In this document: positions 18,271-25,579 of the stretch, piece after piece
Layout of the letters: the number at the start of each line of letters is the position of its first letter
Position numbering within the stretch: position 1 is the first letter of the stretch
Origin: Mageeibacillus sp. UBA5734
GTDB lineage: Bacteria; Bacillota; Clostridia; Saccharofermentanales; UBA5734
Assembly (NCBI GenBank): GCA_002419365.1
Contig: DIGA01000069.1
Span: 1 to 47,057 of the forward strand
Direction of reading: 5' to 3'
DNA length: 47,057 bases
Notes under the pieces: model-generated
The model's database searches: none
The model's input: only the letters and a program-made list of their open reading frames with translations
Told to the model about the DNA's origin: nothing
Position numbers and translations under genes: made by a program

Positions 18271-19622
18271 GCGCACTTCAAGTTGCTTTGGAAAAGGTCA
18301 GTCTGGTCATCGTCGGCGGCGGCCCGGCCGGCCTGGCAGCTGCTCTGGAGGCCCAGCGCCAGGGTCTGCCGGATATCCTGCTGATCGAGCGCGACATGCA
18401 GCTCGGCGGAATCCTCAACCAGTGCATCCATACCGGTTTTGGCCTGCACTATTTCGGCGCCGAACTCAGTGGTCCGGAATACGCTGACCGTTTCAGCACG
18501 GCTGTTACCGCCGCTGGAATAACCTGCCTGCTGGACACCCATGTCCTCGAGATCACGCCGGACAGGATCCTGACGATCCTCTCGCCACAGGGCATCCGGA
18601 AAATTGCCGCCGGGGCGATCATTCTGGCCATGGGTTGCCGGGAACGGCCCCGTGGCGCCCTTGGTATCCCAGGCACACGCTGTGCTGGCATCCTGACCGC
18701 AGGCATGGCGCAAAAGCTCCTGAATTTGCAGGGCTTGATGCCCGGGCGATCGGTCGTGATCCTCGGTTCGGGGGATATTGGCCTGATCATGGCCCGGCGC
18801 CTGACTCTCGAAGGTGCCCAAGTCGAGGCGGTCGTGGAGTTGATGCCGTATTCCAGCGGACTGACTCGTAATGTCGTCCAATGCCTGCAGGACTACGAGA
18901 TTCCGTTGCTGCTGTCGCATACCGTCGTCGAAACGCATGGCCGTGAGCGCCTGACGGGTGTGACCATCGCACCCGTCCATCCCCAGTCGCAAAAGCCTGA
19001 TCTCGAGCAGTCCCGCTTCATAGCCTGCGACACGCTCTTGCTGTCTGTCGGCCTGATTCCGGAAAACGAATTGTCGCTCGGGGCGGGCGTGCGACTCGAT
19101 CCTGCCACCAGGGGACCGCGAGTCGACCAGAGCCTGGCGACCAGCCAGCCTGGGATCTTTGCCTGCGGCAATGTCCTGCACGTACATGACCTGGTGGACG
19201 ATGTCTCGCTTGAAGCCGAGCAGGCTGCCCGCTCAGCCGTGGCTTTTTTGAAACAGGTCCCAAGGCCTGCTCCACAGGAAGAAGGAAACCGTTACAGAAG
19301 ATCGGACCCGGTGCCAGCGATCGTCCCAGGTTCGTCGACAGGTCAAGCTCCGACGTTGCCGGTCTTGGCTGGTCCTGGCATCCGTAGTGTGGTACCCCAG
19401 CTGGTCCGGCGTGACCTCGCCCCGGAAACGATCCGGCTGGCCTTCCGCCCGGCCCGAGTCTACCGGTCCGCCAGCATCTGCCTGCGTGACGACCACGGGC
19501 AGCTTGTGCTGAAGAGCCAGCGCCGGATCCTCACCCCAGGCGAAGAAGCCCGGCTCGAGATTCCAGCCAGCCACTGGCCTGATCCTGTGACCAGCCACTG
19601 GCAACTGTCGATCGAGGTGTAA
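18267..19622 (+). CDS. GlpB-like FAD/NAD(P)-dependent oxidoreductase
   Basis: 451-residue pyridine-nucleotide-disulphide-type flavoprotein without the redox CxxxxC disulphide. It shows SLVIVGGGPAGLAAALEA near the N-terminus, a second nucleotide fold VVILGSGDIGLIMARRL, ILAMGCRERPRG, and an FAD-contact motif GIFACGNVLHVHDLVDDV. A C-terminal extension of about 120 residues has low complexity at first and then a beta-rich part. It begins in an ATGA overlap with the GlpA-like gene and ends 1 base before the DUF1667 gene, so the three products probably form one complex. It most likely moves electrons from the GlpA-like subunit to NAD(P) or a carrier; the acceptor is unknown. Confidence 0.85.
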   Translation: MSALQVALEKVSLVIVGGGPAGLAAALEAQRQGLPDILLIERDMQLGGILNQCIHTGFGLHYFGAELSGPEYADRFSTAVTAAGITCLLDTHVLEITPDRILTILSPQGIRKIAAGAIILAMGCRERPRGALGIPGTRCAGILTAGMAQKLLNLQGLMPGRSVVILGSGDIGLIMARRLTLEGAQVEAVVELMPYSSGLTRNVVQCLQDYEIPLLLSHTVVETHGRERLTGVTIAPVHPQSQKPDLEQSRFIACDTLLLSVGLIPENELSLGAGVRLDPATRGPRVDQSLATSQPGIFACGNVLHVHDLVDDVSLEAEQAARSAVAFLKQVPRPAPQEEGNRYRRSDPVPAIVPGSSTGQAPTLPVLAGPGIRSVVPQLVRRDLAPETIRLAFRPARVYRSASICLRDDHGQLVLKSQRRILTPGEEARLEIPASHWPDPVTSHWQLSIEV

Positions 19623-19623
19623 C

Positions 19624-20031
19624 ATGACTCAGCACTCCCCAGATGCGCCTGAATTCCACAACCCCACAAAAACCTTGGACACAAACACGACCGTGACCTG
19701 CACCGGCTGCCCGATGGGCTGCCAGGTCACCGTTTCCCGCGGTCCCGGGGGTGACTGGCAGTTTACCGGGGCCCAGTGTCCGCGCGGTGAACACCACGCC
19801 CGCCAGGAGATCACCAACCCGGTCCGCCCCCTGACCACCCTGGTCCCTGTCCGTGGCAGCAAAACGCCCCTCTGTGTCAAGACCAGCGAGCCCGTCCCCA
19901 AGTCCCTTTTCCGGGACGCAATCAACCACATCCATCAACTTGACCTTGCATGCCCGATTCACATCGGCGACATCCTGGTCGAAAACCTCCTGGGCACTGG
20001 CATTGCGGTGATTGCGACGAGAAATTTGTAA
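19624..20031 (+). CDS. DUF1667 cysteine-rich protein
   Basis: 135-residue DUF1667 protein. Four cysteines in CTGCPMGCQV and AQCPRGEHHA look like Fe-S or metal ligands, and the motif ITNPVRPLTTLVPVRG is the family signature. The C-terminal part (KTSEPVPKSLFRDAINHIHQL) is typical. DUF1667 genes regularly follow GlpA-like and GlpB-like flavoproteins, so this is probably the small electron-transfer subunit of that enzyme. It ends the long operon, with the large inverted repeat starting 2 bases after its stop codon. Confidence 0.88.
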   Translation: MTQHSPDAPEFHNPTKTLDTNTTVTCTGCPMGCQVTVSRGPGGDWQFTGAQCPRGEHHARQEITNPVRPLTTLVPVRGSKTPLCVKTSEPVPKSLFRDAINHIHQLDLACPIHIGDILVENLLGTGIAVIATRNL

Positions 20032-20033
20032 AA

Positions 20034-20111
20034 GGGACCCGGTCCGTTATGCGGCGTTTATGCAATAATTGGCACTTTTCTGCATAATTGCCGCATAACG
20101 GACCGGGTCCC
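20034..20111. repeat. 78-base nested inverted repeat
   Basis: Two perfectly complementary 22-base arms (20034-20055 and 20090-20111, starting GGGACCCGGTCC and ending GGACCGGGTCCC) enclose 34 bases. Inside these, TTATGCA (20058-20064) and TGCATAA (20081-20087) can extend the stem. It lies between DUF1667 and yhaO. No T-tract follows on the + strand, and only TTTT on the minus strand, so it is not a standard terminator, though the RNA hairpin would be very stable. It may be a palindromic mobile repeat (REP/MITE type) or an mRNA-processing signal. Confidence 0.85.
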
Positions 20112-20140
20112 AAATTGTCAACTAACCTACCGGAGGCGAT

Positions 20141-21322
20141 ATGTCCCGTCCTTTGACGTTTGTCCAGACCGGCGACCTGCATCTAGGCAGTCCGTTTGCT
20201 TTTGCCGGGGATAAGGCTCCCTGGCTCGTGCGCGCGCAACTGGATGCTTTTGTTGCAATCATCCAGCTGTGCCAGCAGGTCCAGGCGGATTGCTTACTGA
20301 TTGCCGGAGACTTGTTTGACCAGCCAGTACCCGACCTGGCCCTGGTTCGCACCGTCCAGGAGCTTCTGGGCAGTCTCGAGCAGACCCAGGTCTTGATTGC
20401 ACCTGGCAATCATGACCCTGCCGCCTTCGATTCCCCTTACCGGTGCGAATCCTGGCCAGCCAATGTCCGGATCTTCCTGGACACCCTGGAAAAGGTCGAT
20501 TGGCCGGAGTCAGGCGTTCGAGTGTTTGGCTGCGGCTTCACCTCAACCGTCGCTCCAATCCCGTTGCCACTCGTGCCACCGGAAGGCCTTGATCCGGATT
20601 GGATCAATCTTTGCCTCGTTCATGGCGAACTCAACGGCGCCGGATCATCGCCCTACAATCCGCTCGATGCAGCCATCCTGGCTGAAGTGGGCTACGACTA
20701 TGTTGCACTTGGCCATGTCCATGCTTTTTCCGGATTTCTGAAAGAACGGCAAACGACCTATGCCTACGCCGGTTGTCCGTTCGGCCGCGGTTTTGACGAA
20801 ACCGGGACCAAGGGCGTCATCATCGGCACCCTGCAAAAACAACCGGGCTTGGCCAGCAAGATGGCACTTGATCTGCGCTTTTCGCCGATCGGCGGTCGCC
20901 GTTTTCTCGCACAGTCTGTAGACTTGACGGGATGCCAGGACCACCGGCAGGCTGCTGATGCAATACGGACCGCCTTGCAGGCGGCGGCAGGGAAAACGTG
21001 GCCTGACCATGCTTGCAAAATCACGCTCACCGGTGACCTGGCACCCGATTTCAGACTGTCTCTGGCGGTCCTCGAGCCACTTCTCCATGGCCAGCTCTTC
21101 TGGTACCGTCTGGTGGATGAAACGCGCCAGCCGGTTGACCTGAACACATTGGCCCGGGAACACTCCCTGCGCGGTGCCTATGTCCGCCAGGCCCAACTGG
21201 ACCTGCAACAAGCTGCGGATCAAGGCCAGCAACGAGATCTGCTGATCCTGACCCGAGCGCTTGAACTTGGCCTTGCGGCCCTGCGCGGTGAGGAGGTCGG
21301 ATATGAAACTGATCCAGCTTAA
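20141..21322 (+). CDS. yhaO: Mre11/SbcD-like metallophosphoesterase (YhaO type)
   Basis: 393-residue calcineurin-like phosphoesterase, probably the nuclease half of a two-protein DNA-processing complex. The metal-binding series is complete: GDLHLG, GDLFD, GNHDP, VHGEL and LGHVHA. A C-terminal capping part of about 170 residues follows. The ATG has a GGAGG box 4 bases upstream. Its last 20 bases overlap yhaN in another frame. It fits the YhaO/YhaN pair of Bacilli and Clostridia rather than canonical SbcCD, because the partner carries membrane segments. Confidence 0.9.
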   Translation: MSRPLTFVQTGDLHLGSPFAFAGDKAPWLVRAQLDAFVAIIQLCQQVQADCLLIAGDLFDQPVPDLALVRTVQELLGSLEQTQVLIAPGNHDPAAFDSPYRCESWPANVRIFLDTLEKVDWPESGVRVFGCGFTSTVAPIPLPLVPPEGLDPDWINLCLVHGELNGAGSSPYNPLDAAILAEVGYDYVALGHVHAFSGFLKERQTTYAYAGCPFGRGFDETGTKGVIIGTLQKQPGLASKMALDLRFSPIGGRRFLAQSVDLTGCQDHRQAADAIRTALQAAAGKTWPDHACKITLTGDLAPDFRLSLAVLEPLLHGQLFWYRLVDETRQPVDLNTLAREHSLRGAYVRQAQLDLQQAADQGQQRDLLILTRALELGLAALRGEEVGYETDPA

Positions 21323-23771
21323 TGTCCAGGCCTTCGGCACACTCAAAAACCGCCAGTTTATTTTTCCCGCCGGCCTGACCGTGTTCTATGGCGAAAATGA
21401 GCAAGGCAAAACCACCCTGCTGGCCTGCCTGAAAGCCATGTTCTATGGCTTGTCCGGCCGCAGCCGGTCCCCGCTTGAGAACGAGCGCCTGCGCAGCCAG
21501 CCATGGGATGGCACCCGGCCCAGTGCCAGCCTGGTTTTTGAGCATGCAGGTGTGCGCTATCGACTGCAGCGTGCGTTTGGCAAGACCAGAACCCAAGACG
21601 AGACCGTGCTCATGAATGACATCAGTGGCGTACGCATCGATCTGCCTGTCCAGCAGGAAATCGGTCCCTTCCTGTTCCAAGTCTCAGCCGAGGAATTTGC
21701 CCAGACCGTTTTCATCGGCCAGATGAACAGTGTCATCGACCATCCGGCGCCAACGATCATGACCAAACTGGCCAATTTAACCAGCAGTTACAACGAAACG
21801 CTTTCCTTTCAGGCCATCGACAGCCGGCTGCAGAAAGCCCAGGCCAGATTGCGCGCTGAACGCGGCAAAGGCGGCCTGATTCCAGAGCTGGAGCAACAAA
21901 TTGAAAACCTGGTGCTGATCCGTGAGACATCCTTGGAAACAGAAAACAGAAGGCAACTGCTGAACCACCAGCTGCAGGAGCTCGGCCGGCAAAAGGAAAA
22001 CCTGCAGCTGCAACTGGCGGTCTTGTCAGGCCAGCAGGCTGCCCAGCAGATCGCACGCAAGACTTCGAGATTGGCACTGCTGGCTTCGCGTCACCAGGAA
22101 ATCCTGGATTTGCGCCAGAGCGAGTTGGAGAAGTCCAGACATCTGGAGCGCCATGGACTGGATGAAGCCATCCTTTCTGCCTGGCAGCAGAGTTTCAATG
22201 GGCTTATGCAGGAAAGCCAGCGGCTGCGCCAGCAGATCGAAGACTGGCAGGATCTGGCCAAAGCGGATTTAGCTGGACAGGCAGCACACCATTGGCGCGT
22301 CCTGGCTGATTGCCAGCAAAAAATCCAGACCTTGACTGAGCATGTCCAGGCAATCGAACAGGAACAGGAAAAGCAGGCGCCACGGCGGAACATCTGGTCT
22401 GTTCTGCTGTGGCAGACCATGATGGCGGGGCTCCTGATGGCCACAGGCCTCGTGCTGGGCGCATGGGTCCACCCGCTGTATCATGCCCTGGCTGGCGTTG
22501 CTGTCGTGGCCTGGACGTTCACTGTCATAAGGCGCAGTCAGAAAGACCGTGCCCAGCAAACTTCACCGGTGGCAGCCGGACGCCGCAAGGTCCAGGAAAC
22601 GGGCAGCCTGAGCCAAGTGCTGCAAGCGCAATTGGAACAAACCCGGCGAGAAGCTACCTCAGCCCAGACCGCTGCCGAAGCGGCTCAAGCTGCCCTGGAG
22701 GATTGGCATGCTGCAACCAAGGAGGATACCCGCTTGCCACGGGACCTGATCCAGCAGACGGATGTCTTGCTCGATCGCTGGCAGCATCTGCAGCAGTCGA
22801 TCGCACAGGCGATTCCAAGGCCAGACACGGATCGTGCAACTGACTGGCCAGCGGTCATCCAGGACCAGGACTTGCCGGCTACAGCTAGAGAAGCTCTCCT
22901 GGCACTCGATCCGGCAGCCCTGCAGCAGGGGCTCGACCAGCTGACGGCTTTGTTGGCCGAAGTAAGCCAGATCCGGGCTTTGAAACATCAGGCGGAAGCA
23001 GCCATGCAACAAGAGCTGGACGGCCTGTCCTGGGAGCAGTATCGATCCCTCCAGCAAAAGGACTTGGACAGTTTGCGGCAAAAAATCCTGCACCCGGATG
23101 AGACTATTCCAATAGAAGACCCAGAAAAGCTGGACTTGCACAGGGGAGATACAGCCAGTCGCCTGGCTGCCCTTGAACGTGAGTATGCAGCAACCGAGTC
23201 GGCGCTGTTGCATTCGCCCCGGCCGCCAAAGCTGGTCGCAGACTGTGACCGCGAACTCAAGGAAATCAAAACCCGTCTCATGGATGCCAGTGGCTACTAT
23301 GAGAGCCTGGTCATTGCCCGGTCCTGGATCCAGAAGGCTTATGACGAGCTACAGGCAACCTTCGGCCCGCGCCTGAACCAGACGGCAGCCCGGATTCTCG
23401 GTCAAATAACCCGTTCGCGCTATGATTCCCTTAAGATCGACCAGTCATTTGCCATCCAAGTCGCCGCGCCGGAAGACGAAAACTTCCACGACTGGCGCTT
23501 TTTCAGCGGCGGGACCATCGACCAGGTCTATCTGGCCCTGCGACTGGCCATTGCCGGAATCCTCCAGGGGGGATCAGAACCGTTGCCCTTGCTGCTTGAT
23601 GATGCGCTGGTCCAGTACGACGATGGCAGGGCCACTGCGGCTTTGGACTACCTGGCGCGACAGTGCCAGGAGACCGGAGTCCAAGTCCTCCTCATGACCA
23701 GCCAGGCCCGGATCAAAGAAATAGCCGGGCAAATCAGCCCGGCTATCTCCATCATGGATCTCAAGACCTAA
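21303..23771 (+). CDS. yhaN: Rad50/SbcC-like ATPase with central membrane segments (YhaN type)
   Basis: 822-residue SMC-like ATPase. The Walker A motif GENEQGKTT (30-38) is at the N-terminus; the signature FFSGGTIDQVYLALRLAIAG and Walker B LLLDDALVQYDDGR are at the C-terminus. Between them lie two long coiled coils interrupted near residues 365-410 by two hydrophobic segments (WQTMMAGLLMATGLVLGAW and YHALAGVAVVAWTF), which replace the zinc-hook tip of Rad50 and are typical of YhaN. It should form a membrane-tethered complex with YhaO. The ATG at 21303 overlaps yhaO and gives the family N-terminus MKLIQLNVQAFG; an upstream in-frame start would only add yhaO sequence. Confidence 0.9.
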   Translation: MKLIQLNVQAFGTLKNRQFIFPAGLTVFYGENEQGKTTLLACLKAMFYGLSGRSRSPLENERLRSQPWDGTRPSASLVFEHAGVRYRLQRAFGKTRTQDETVLMNDISGVRIDLPVQQEIGPFLFQVSAEEFAQTVFIGQMNSVIDHPAPTIMTKLANLTSSYNETLSFQAIDSRLQKAQARLRAERGKGGLIPELEQQIENLVLIRETSLETENRRQLLNHQLQELGRQKENLQLQLAVLSGQQAAQQIARKTSRLALLASRHQEILDLRQSELEKSRHLERHGLDEAILSAWQQSFNGLMQESQRLRQQIEDWQDLAKADLAGQAAHHWRVLADCQQKIQTLTEHVQAIEQEQEKQAPRRNIWSVLLWQTMMAGLLMATGLVLGAWVHPLYHALAGVAVVAWTFTVIRRSQKDRAQQTSPVAAGRRKVQETGSLSQVLQAQLEQTRREATSAQTAAEAAQAALEDWHAATKEDTRLPRDLIQQTDVLLDRWQHLQQSIAQAIPRPDTDRATDWPAVIQDQDLPATAREALLALDPAALQQGLDQLTALLAEVSQIRALKHQAEAAMQQELDGLSWEQYRSLQQKDLDSLRQKILHPDETIPIEDPEKLDLHRGDTASRLAALEREYAATESALLHSPRPPKLVADCDRELKEIKTRLMDASGYYESLVIARSWIQKAYDELQATFGPRLNQTAARILGQITRSRYDSLKIDQSFAIQVAAPEDENFHDWRFFSGGTIDQVYLALRLAIAGILQGGSEPLPLLLDDALVQYDDGRATAALDYLARQCQETGVQVLLMTSQARIKEIAGQISPAISIMDLKT
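23721..23746. repeat. 10-bp perfect hairpin inside the 3' end of yhaN
   Basis: ATAGCCGGGC (23721-23730) pairs perfectly with GCCCGGCTAT (23737-23746) around AAATCA. It lies 25 bases before the yhaN stop, at the junction with convergent comFB. It has no T-tract on either side, so it is probably an mRNA 3'-end stabiliser or a weak two-way terminator. Confidence 0.6.
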
Positions 23772-23777
23772 GTGGCT

Positions 23778-24050
23778 CTAGTTCAGATCGTGCTGGGGAT
23801 TGCTGCCAACCAAGACACAAGCCTTTGTGATGGCAGCATAAAGATCAGCCTGGTTTTGCGGCAGCGTCTGGTCGATGCTGGTCATCATTTCACCTTTCTC
23901 AGTGACCACATAATGGCTGGGCAAACTGTTGAGAACCAACGCCTGGATATCGAGCTGGCATTTCTCGCAGGGACAGACCTCCATCTGGGGCAGCAATTCA
24001 GCCAGTTGCTGCCGGACAATGGTTTCCATTTGATTCCTTAAAACATGCAT
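23778..24050 (-). CDS. comFB: ComFB-family late competence protein
   Basis: 90-residue ComFB-domain protein. The conserved core CPCEKCQLDIQALVLNSLPSHY followed by VVTEKGEM contains the paired cysteines that resemble a zinc site. In Bacillus the comF operon carries a homologue, but comFA and comFC are absent here, so a competence role is unproven; ComFB domains elsewhere bind cyclic dinucleotides. The start at 24050 keeps the family N-terminus (VLRNQMETIV), although the ATG at 24029 has a better spaced AAGGA box. It converges on yhaN with a 6-base gap. Confidence 0.85.
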   Translation of the reverse strand: MHVLRNQMETIVRQQLAELLPQMEVCPCEKCQLDIQALVLNSLPSHYVVTEKGEMMTSIDQTLPQNQADLYAAITKACVLVGSNPQHDLN

Positions 24051-24081
24051 CCTTCAACGACTCTCTTTCTGAATAATCAAA

Positions 24082-24111
24082 ATTGTTAAAAACTATCGTA
24101 TCAGATGTCAA
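24082..24111 (-). promoter_or_regulatory. Putative comFB promoter
   Basis: On the minus strand a perfect TTGACA (24111-24106) is followed after 18 bases by AACAAT (24087-24082). The -35 box is strong and the -10 box weak. A CRP-like sequence, TGTGACAGAATTTACA, lies upstream at 24133-24148. Confidence 0.4.
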
Positions 24112-24167
24112 TTTCAAAGACTAGCAGTGGTTTGTGACAGAATTTACAACAATCCTTACAGGGCCTG

Positions 24168-24641
24168 TTACTTCACAACTTCATACGGCCAGCTGTTGAT
24201 ACCGCCCAAATCATAGAGTGTGGTGTAGCCGAGTCCCGCCAGCTGGTCCACAGCCAGAGCTGAACGCCGGCCACTGCGGCAATAGACGACGATTGGGGTC
24301 GACTTGTCAGCCGGCAGTTCACCGGTGCGATCCAGCAGTTCCTCGACCGCCAGTTGCTGGGCCCCTTCGATATGGCCTTCGGCAAATTCAGCTTCTGTCC
24401 TGACATCGAGCAAAACGGCATTGGGCTGGTCCTTGAGAATAGCCAGCGCTTCATCCGCTGTGACTTTCTTGACCACAGCAGTCTGTTCTGACTCGCCTGA
24501 AATGGATGTGGCAGCAGTCGTGGTTGCCGCAGTTGCCGGTGCAACAGTGGCAGGGCTCTGGGAACAACCAGCCATAAGGCCCAATACCAGGGCCAGGATC
24601 AGGATTATGGCCAGAATTGATCTATGTCTCGTCATTTTCAT
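24168..24641 (-). CDS. Rhodanese-domain lipoprotein
   Basis: 157-residue secreted lipoprotein. A lipoprotein signal peptide ends in LGLMAGC, with Cys26 as the lipid-attachment site. A Thr/Ala-rich linker (30-55) leads to a single rhodanese domain (LLDVRTEAEFAEGHIEGA) with active-site loop CRSGRRS (Cys121), and DLGGINSWPYEV closes the domain. Rhodaneses transfer sulphane sulphur; this one should sit on the outer face of the membrane. The ATG at 24641 has GGAGG upstream. It is divergent from the Crp/Fnr gene, whose predicted operator sits at the activator position of this promoter. Confidence 0.92.
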   Translation of the reverse strand: MKMTRHRSILAIILILALVLGLMAGCSQSPATVAPATAATTTAATSISGESEQTAVVKKVTADEALAILKDQPNAVLLDVRTEAEFAEGHIEGAQQLAVEELLDRTGELPADKSTPIVVYCRSGRRSALAVDQLAGLGYTTLYDLGGINSWPYEVVK

Positions 24642-24668
24642 GGGTGTCCTCCTTGAATGTGTGACCCC

Positions 24669-24674
24669 AGTATA
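24669..24674 (-). promoter_or_regulatory. -10 box of the rhodanese gene promoter
   Basis: TATACT on the minus strand. There is no convincing -35 hexamer, but the palindromic operator at 24696-24710 is centred about 42 bases before the expected transcription start, the class II activator position for CRP/FNR proteins. Confidence 0.5.
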
Positions 24675-24695
24675 GCCCTGCTCAGCGCAAAAACC

Positions 24696-24710
24696 TGTGA
24701 CAGGGTCACA
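24696..24710. promoter_or_regulatory. Perfect Crp/Fnr-type operator palindrome
   Basis: TGTGACAGGGTCACA is a perfect dyad (TGTGAC-AGG-GTCACA) with TGTGA/TCACA half-sites as in CRP sites, although the spacer is 5 rather than 6. It lies between the divergent rhodanese and Crp/Fnr genes and is about -42 to -43 from both predicted starts. The adjacent regulator is the obvious candidate ligand. Confidence 0.75.
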
Positions 24711-24712
24711 CA

Positions 24713-24739
24713 TGGACAAATCGTGACATGTGATATAAT
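24713..24739 (+). promoter_or_regulatory. Promoter of the Crp/Fnr regulator gene
   Basis: TGGACA (24713-24718) and a perfect TATAAT (24734-24739) are 15 bases apart. This is shorter than optimal, as is common at activator-dependent promoters. The operator palindrome ends 2 bases upstream of the -35 box. Confidence 0.6.
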
Positions 24740-24797
24740 GCTTTCTATTATGTTTGTAAACGAATGAGACCCACAGATGACAGCAGGAGTGAATGGG

Positions 24798-25472
24798 ATG
24801 CTGAGCAAAGACCAAATCCAGCGCCTGGACCGGCTTTTCCCGGTTCTGACCAAATTGAACGCCAAAGACCGGGATATTTTGTTTTCAGCCGGCCAGATCG
24901 TTGAGCTGCCTGAAGAACAGATGCTGATGCAGCAGAGCCATCAGTGCCAGTTTGTCCCCTTTGTCCTCAGTGGCGTTCTGCGCATCTACAAATTATCGCC
25001 CAATGGCCGTGAGATGACCTTGTACCGGACACTGACGGGCGAAACGTGCCTGGCTTCGATTGCCTGCCAGCTGACTGGAGACGAATTTCCGGCCATGGCA
25101 CAGGTTGAGGAAGCAGCCGAGCTGTTCATGGTCCCCTCCAAGGTCTACCATGAAATTCTCGACAAACAGCTGGCCTGGAAAGATTTTCTGATCAATTCAA
25201 TGTATACCCATTTGATCGAGACCATGCAGACCCTTGAGGCAGTGGCCTTTGACCGGACTGACAACCGACTGGTCCACTGGCTGCTGGAACAGACCCACGA
25301 CAAGCCCGGCACGATCCGCTACACCCACGAGGCGATTGCCGTCGAGCTCGGCACAGCCCGAGAGGTCGTCTCGCGCCTGCTGGGTGAACTGAAAGCTGCA
25401 GGGGCCGTCCAGCTCGGCCGCGGCCGGATTGAGGTTATCAGCCCGGCCCTTTTACGGCAGATGCTCGAGTAA
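24798..25472 (+). CDS. Crp/Fnr-family transcriptional regulator
   Basis: 224-residue regulator. An N-terminal cyclic-nucleotide-binding-like beta-barrel (FVPFVLSGVLRIYKLSPNGREMTLYRTLTGETCLASIACQLTG) is joined by a dimer helix to a winged helix whose recognition helix reads AVELGTAREVVSRLLGELKAAG. The conserved Glu/Arg of that helix favour a TGTGA half-site, matching the operator upstream. There is no FNR-type N-terminal cysteine cluster; cysteines in CQFV and ETCLASIAC could sense redox or thiols, which is inference. ATG at 24798 has AGGAG 8 bases upstream; ATG at 24777 does not. It probably controls itself and the divergent rhodanese gene. Confidence 0.92.
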   Translation: MLSKDQIQRLDRLFPVLTKLNAKDRDILFSAGQIVELPEEQMLMQQSHQCQFVPFVLSGVLRIYKLSPNGREMTLYRTLTGETCLASIACQLTGDEFPAMAQVEEAAELFMVPSKVYHEILDKQLAWKDFLINSMYTHLIETMQTLEAVAFDRTDNRLVHWLLEQTHDKPGTIRYTHEAIAVELGTAREVVSRLLGELKAAGAVQLGRGRIEVISPALLRQMLE

Positions 25473-25534
25473 AAGCGAGTCTTCGCCCCGGGGTTGGAAA
25501 TTTAGGTTCCGGGACTATGGACGCACCCCATTTA

Positions 25535-25543
25535 TGCTATAAT
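25535..25543 (+). promoter_or_regulatory. Extended -10 promoter of the decarboxylase operon
   Basis: TGCTATAAT is a perfect extended -10 element 37 bases before the decarboxylase start. No good -35 box lies at 16-18 bases, which an extended -10 can tolerate. Confidence 0.6.
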
Positions 25544-25579
25544 CCGGTTGCATCTTTTAACGGACAGGAGTGATGCCAT

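Noticed and set aside
20034..20111. Calling the big inverted repeat a rho-independent terminator of the nfn operon
   Set aside because: The + strand sequence after the stem is CAAATTGTCAAC, with no T-run, and the loop is itself structured, so it was listed as a repeat instead.
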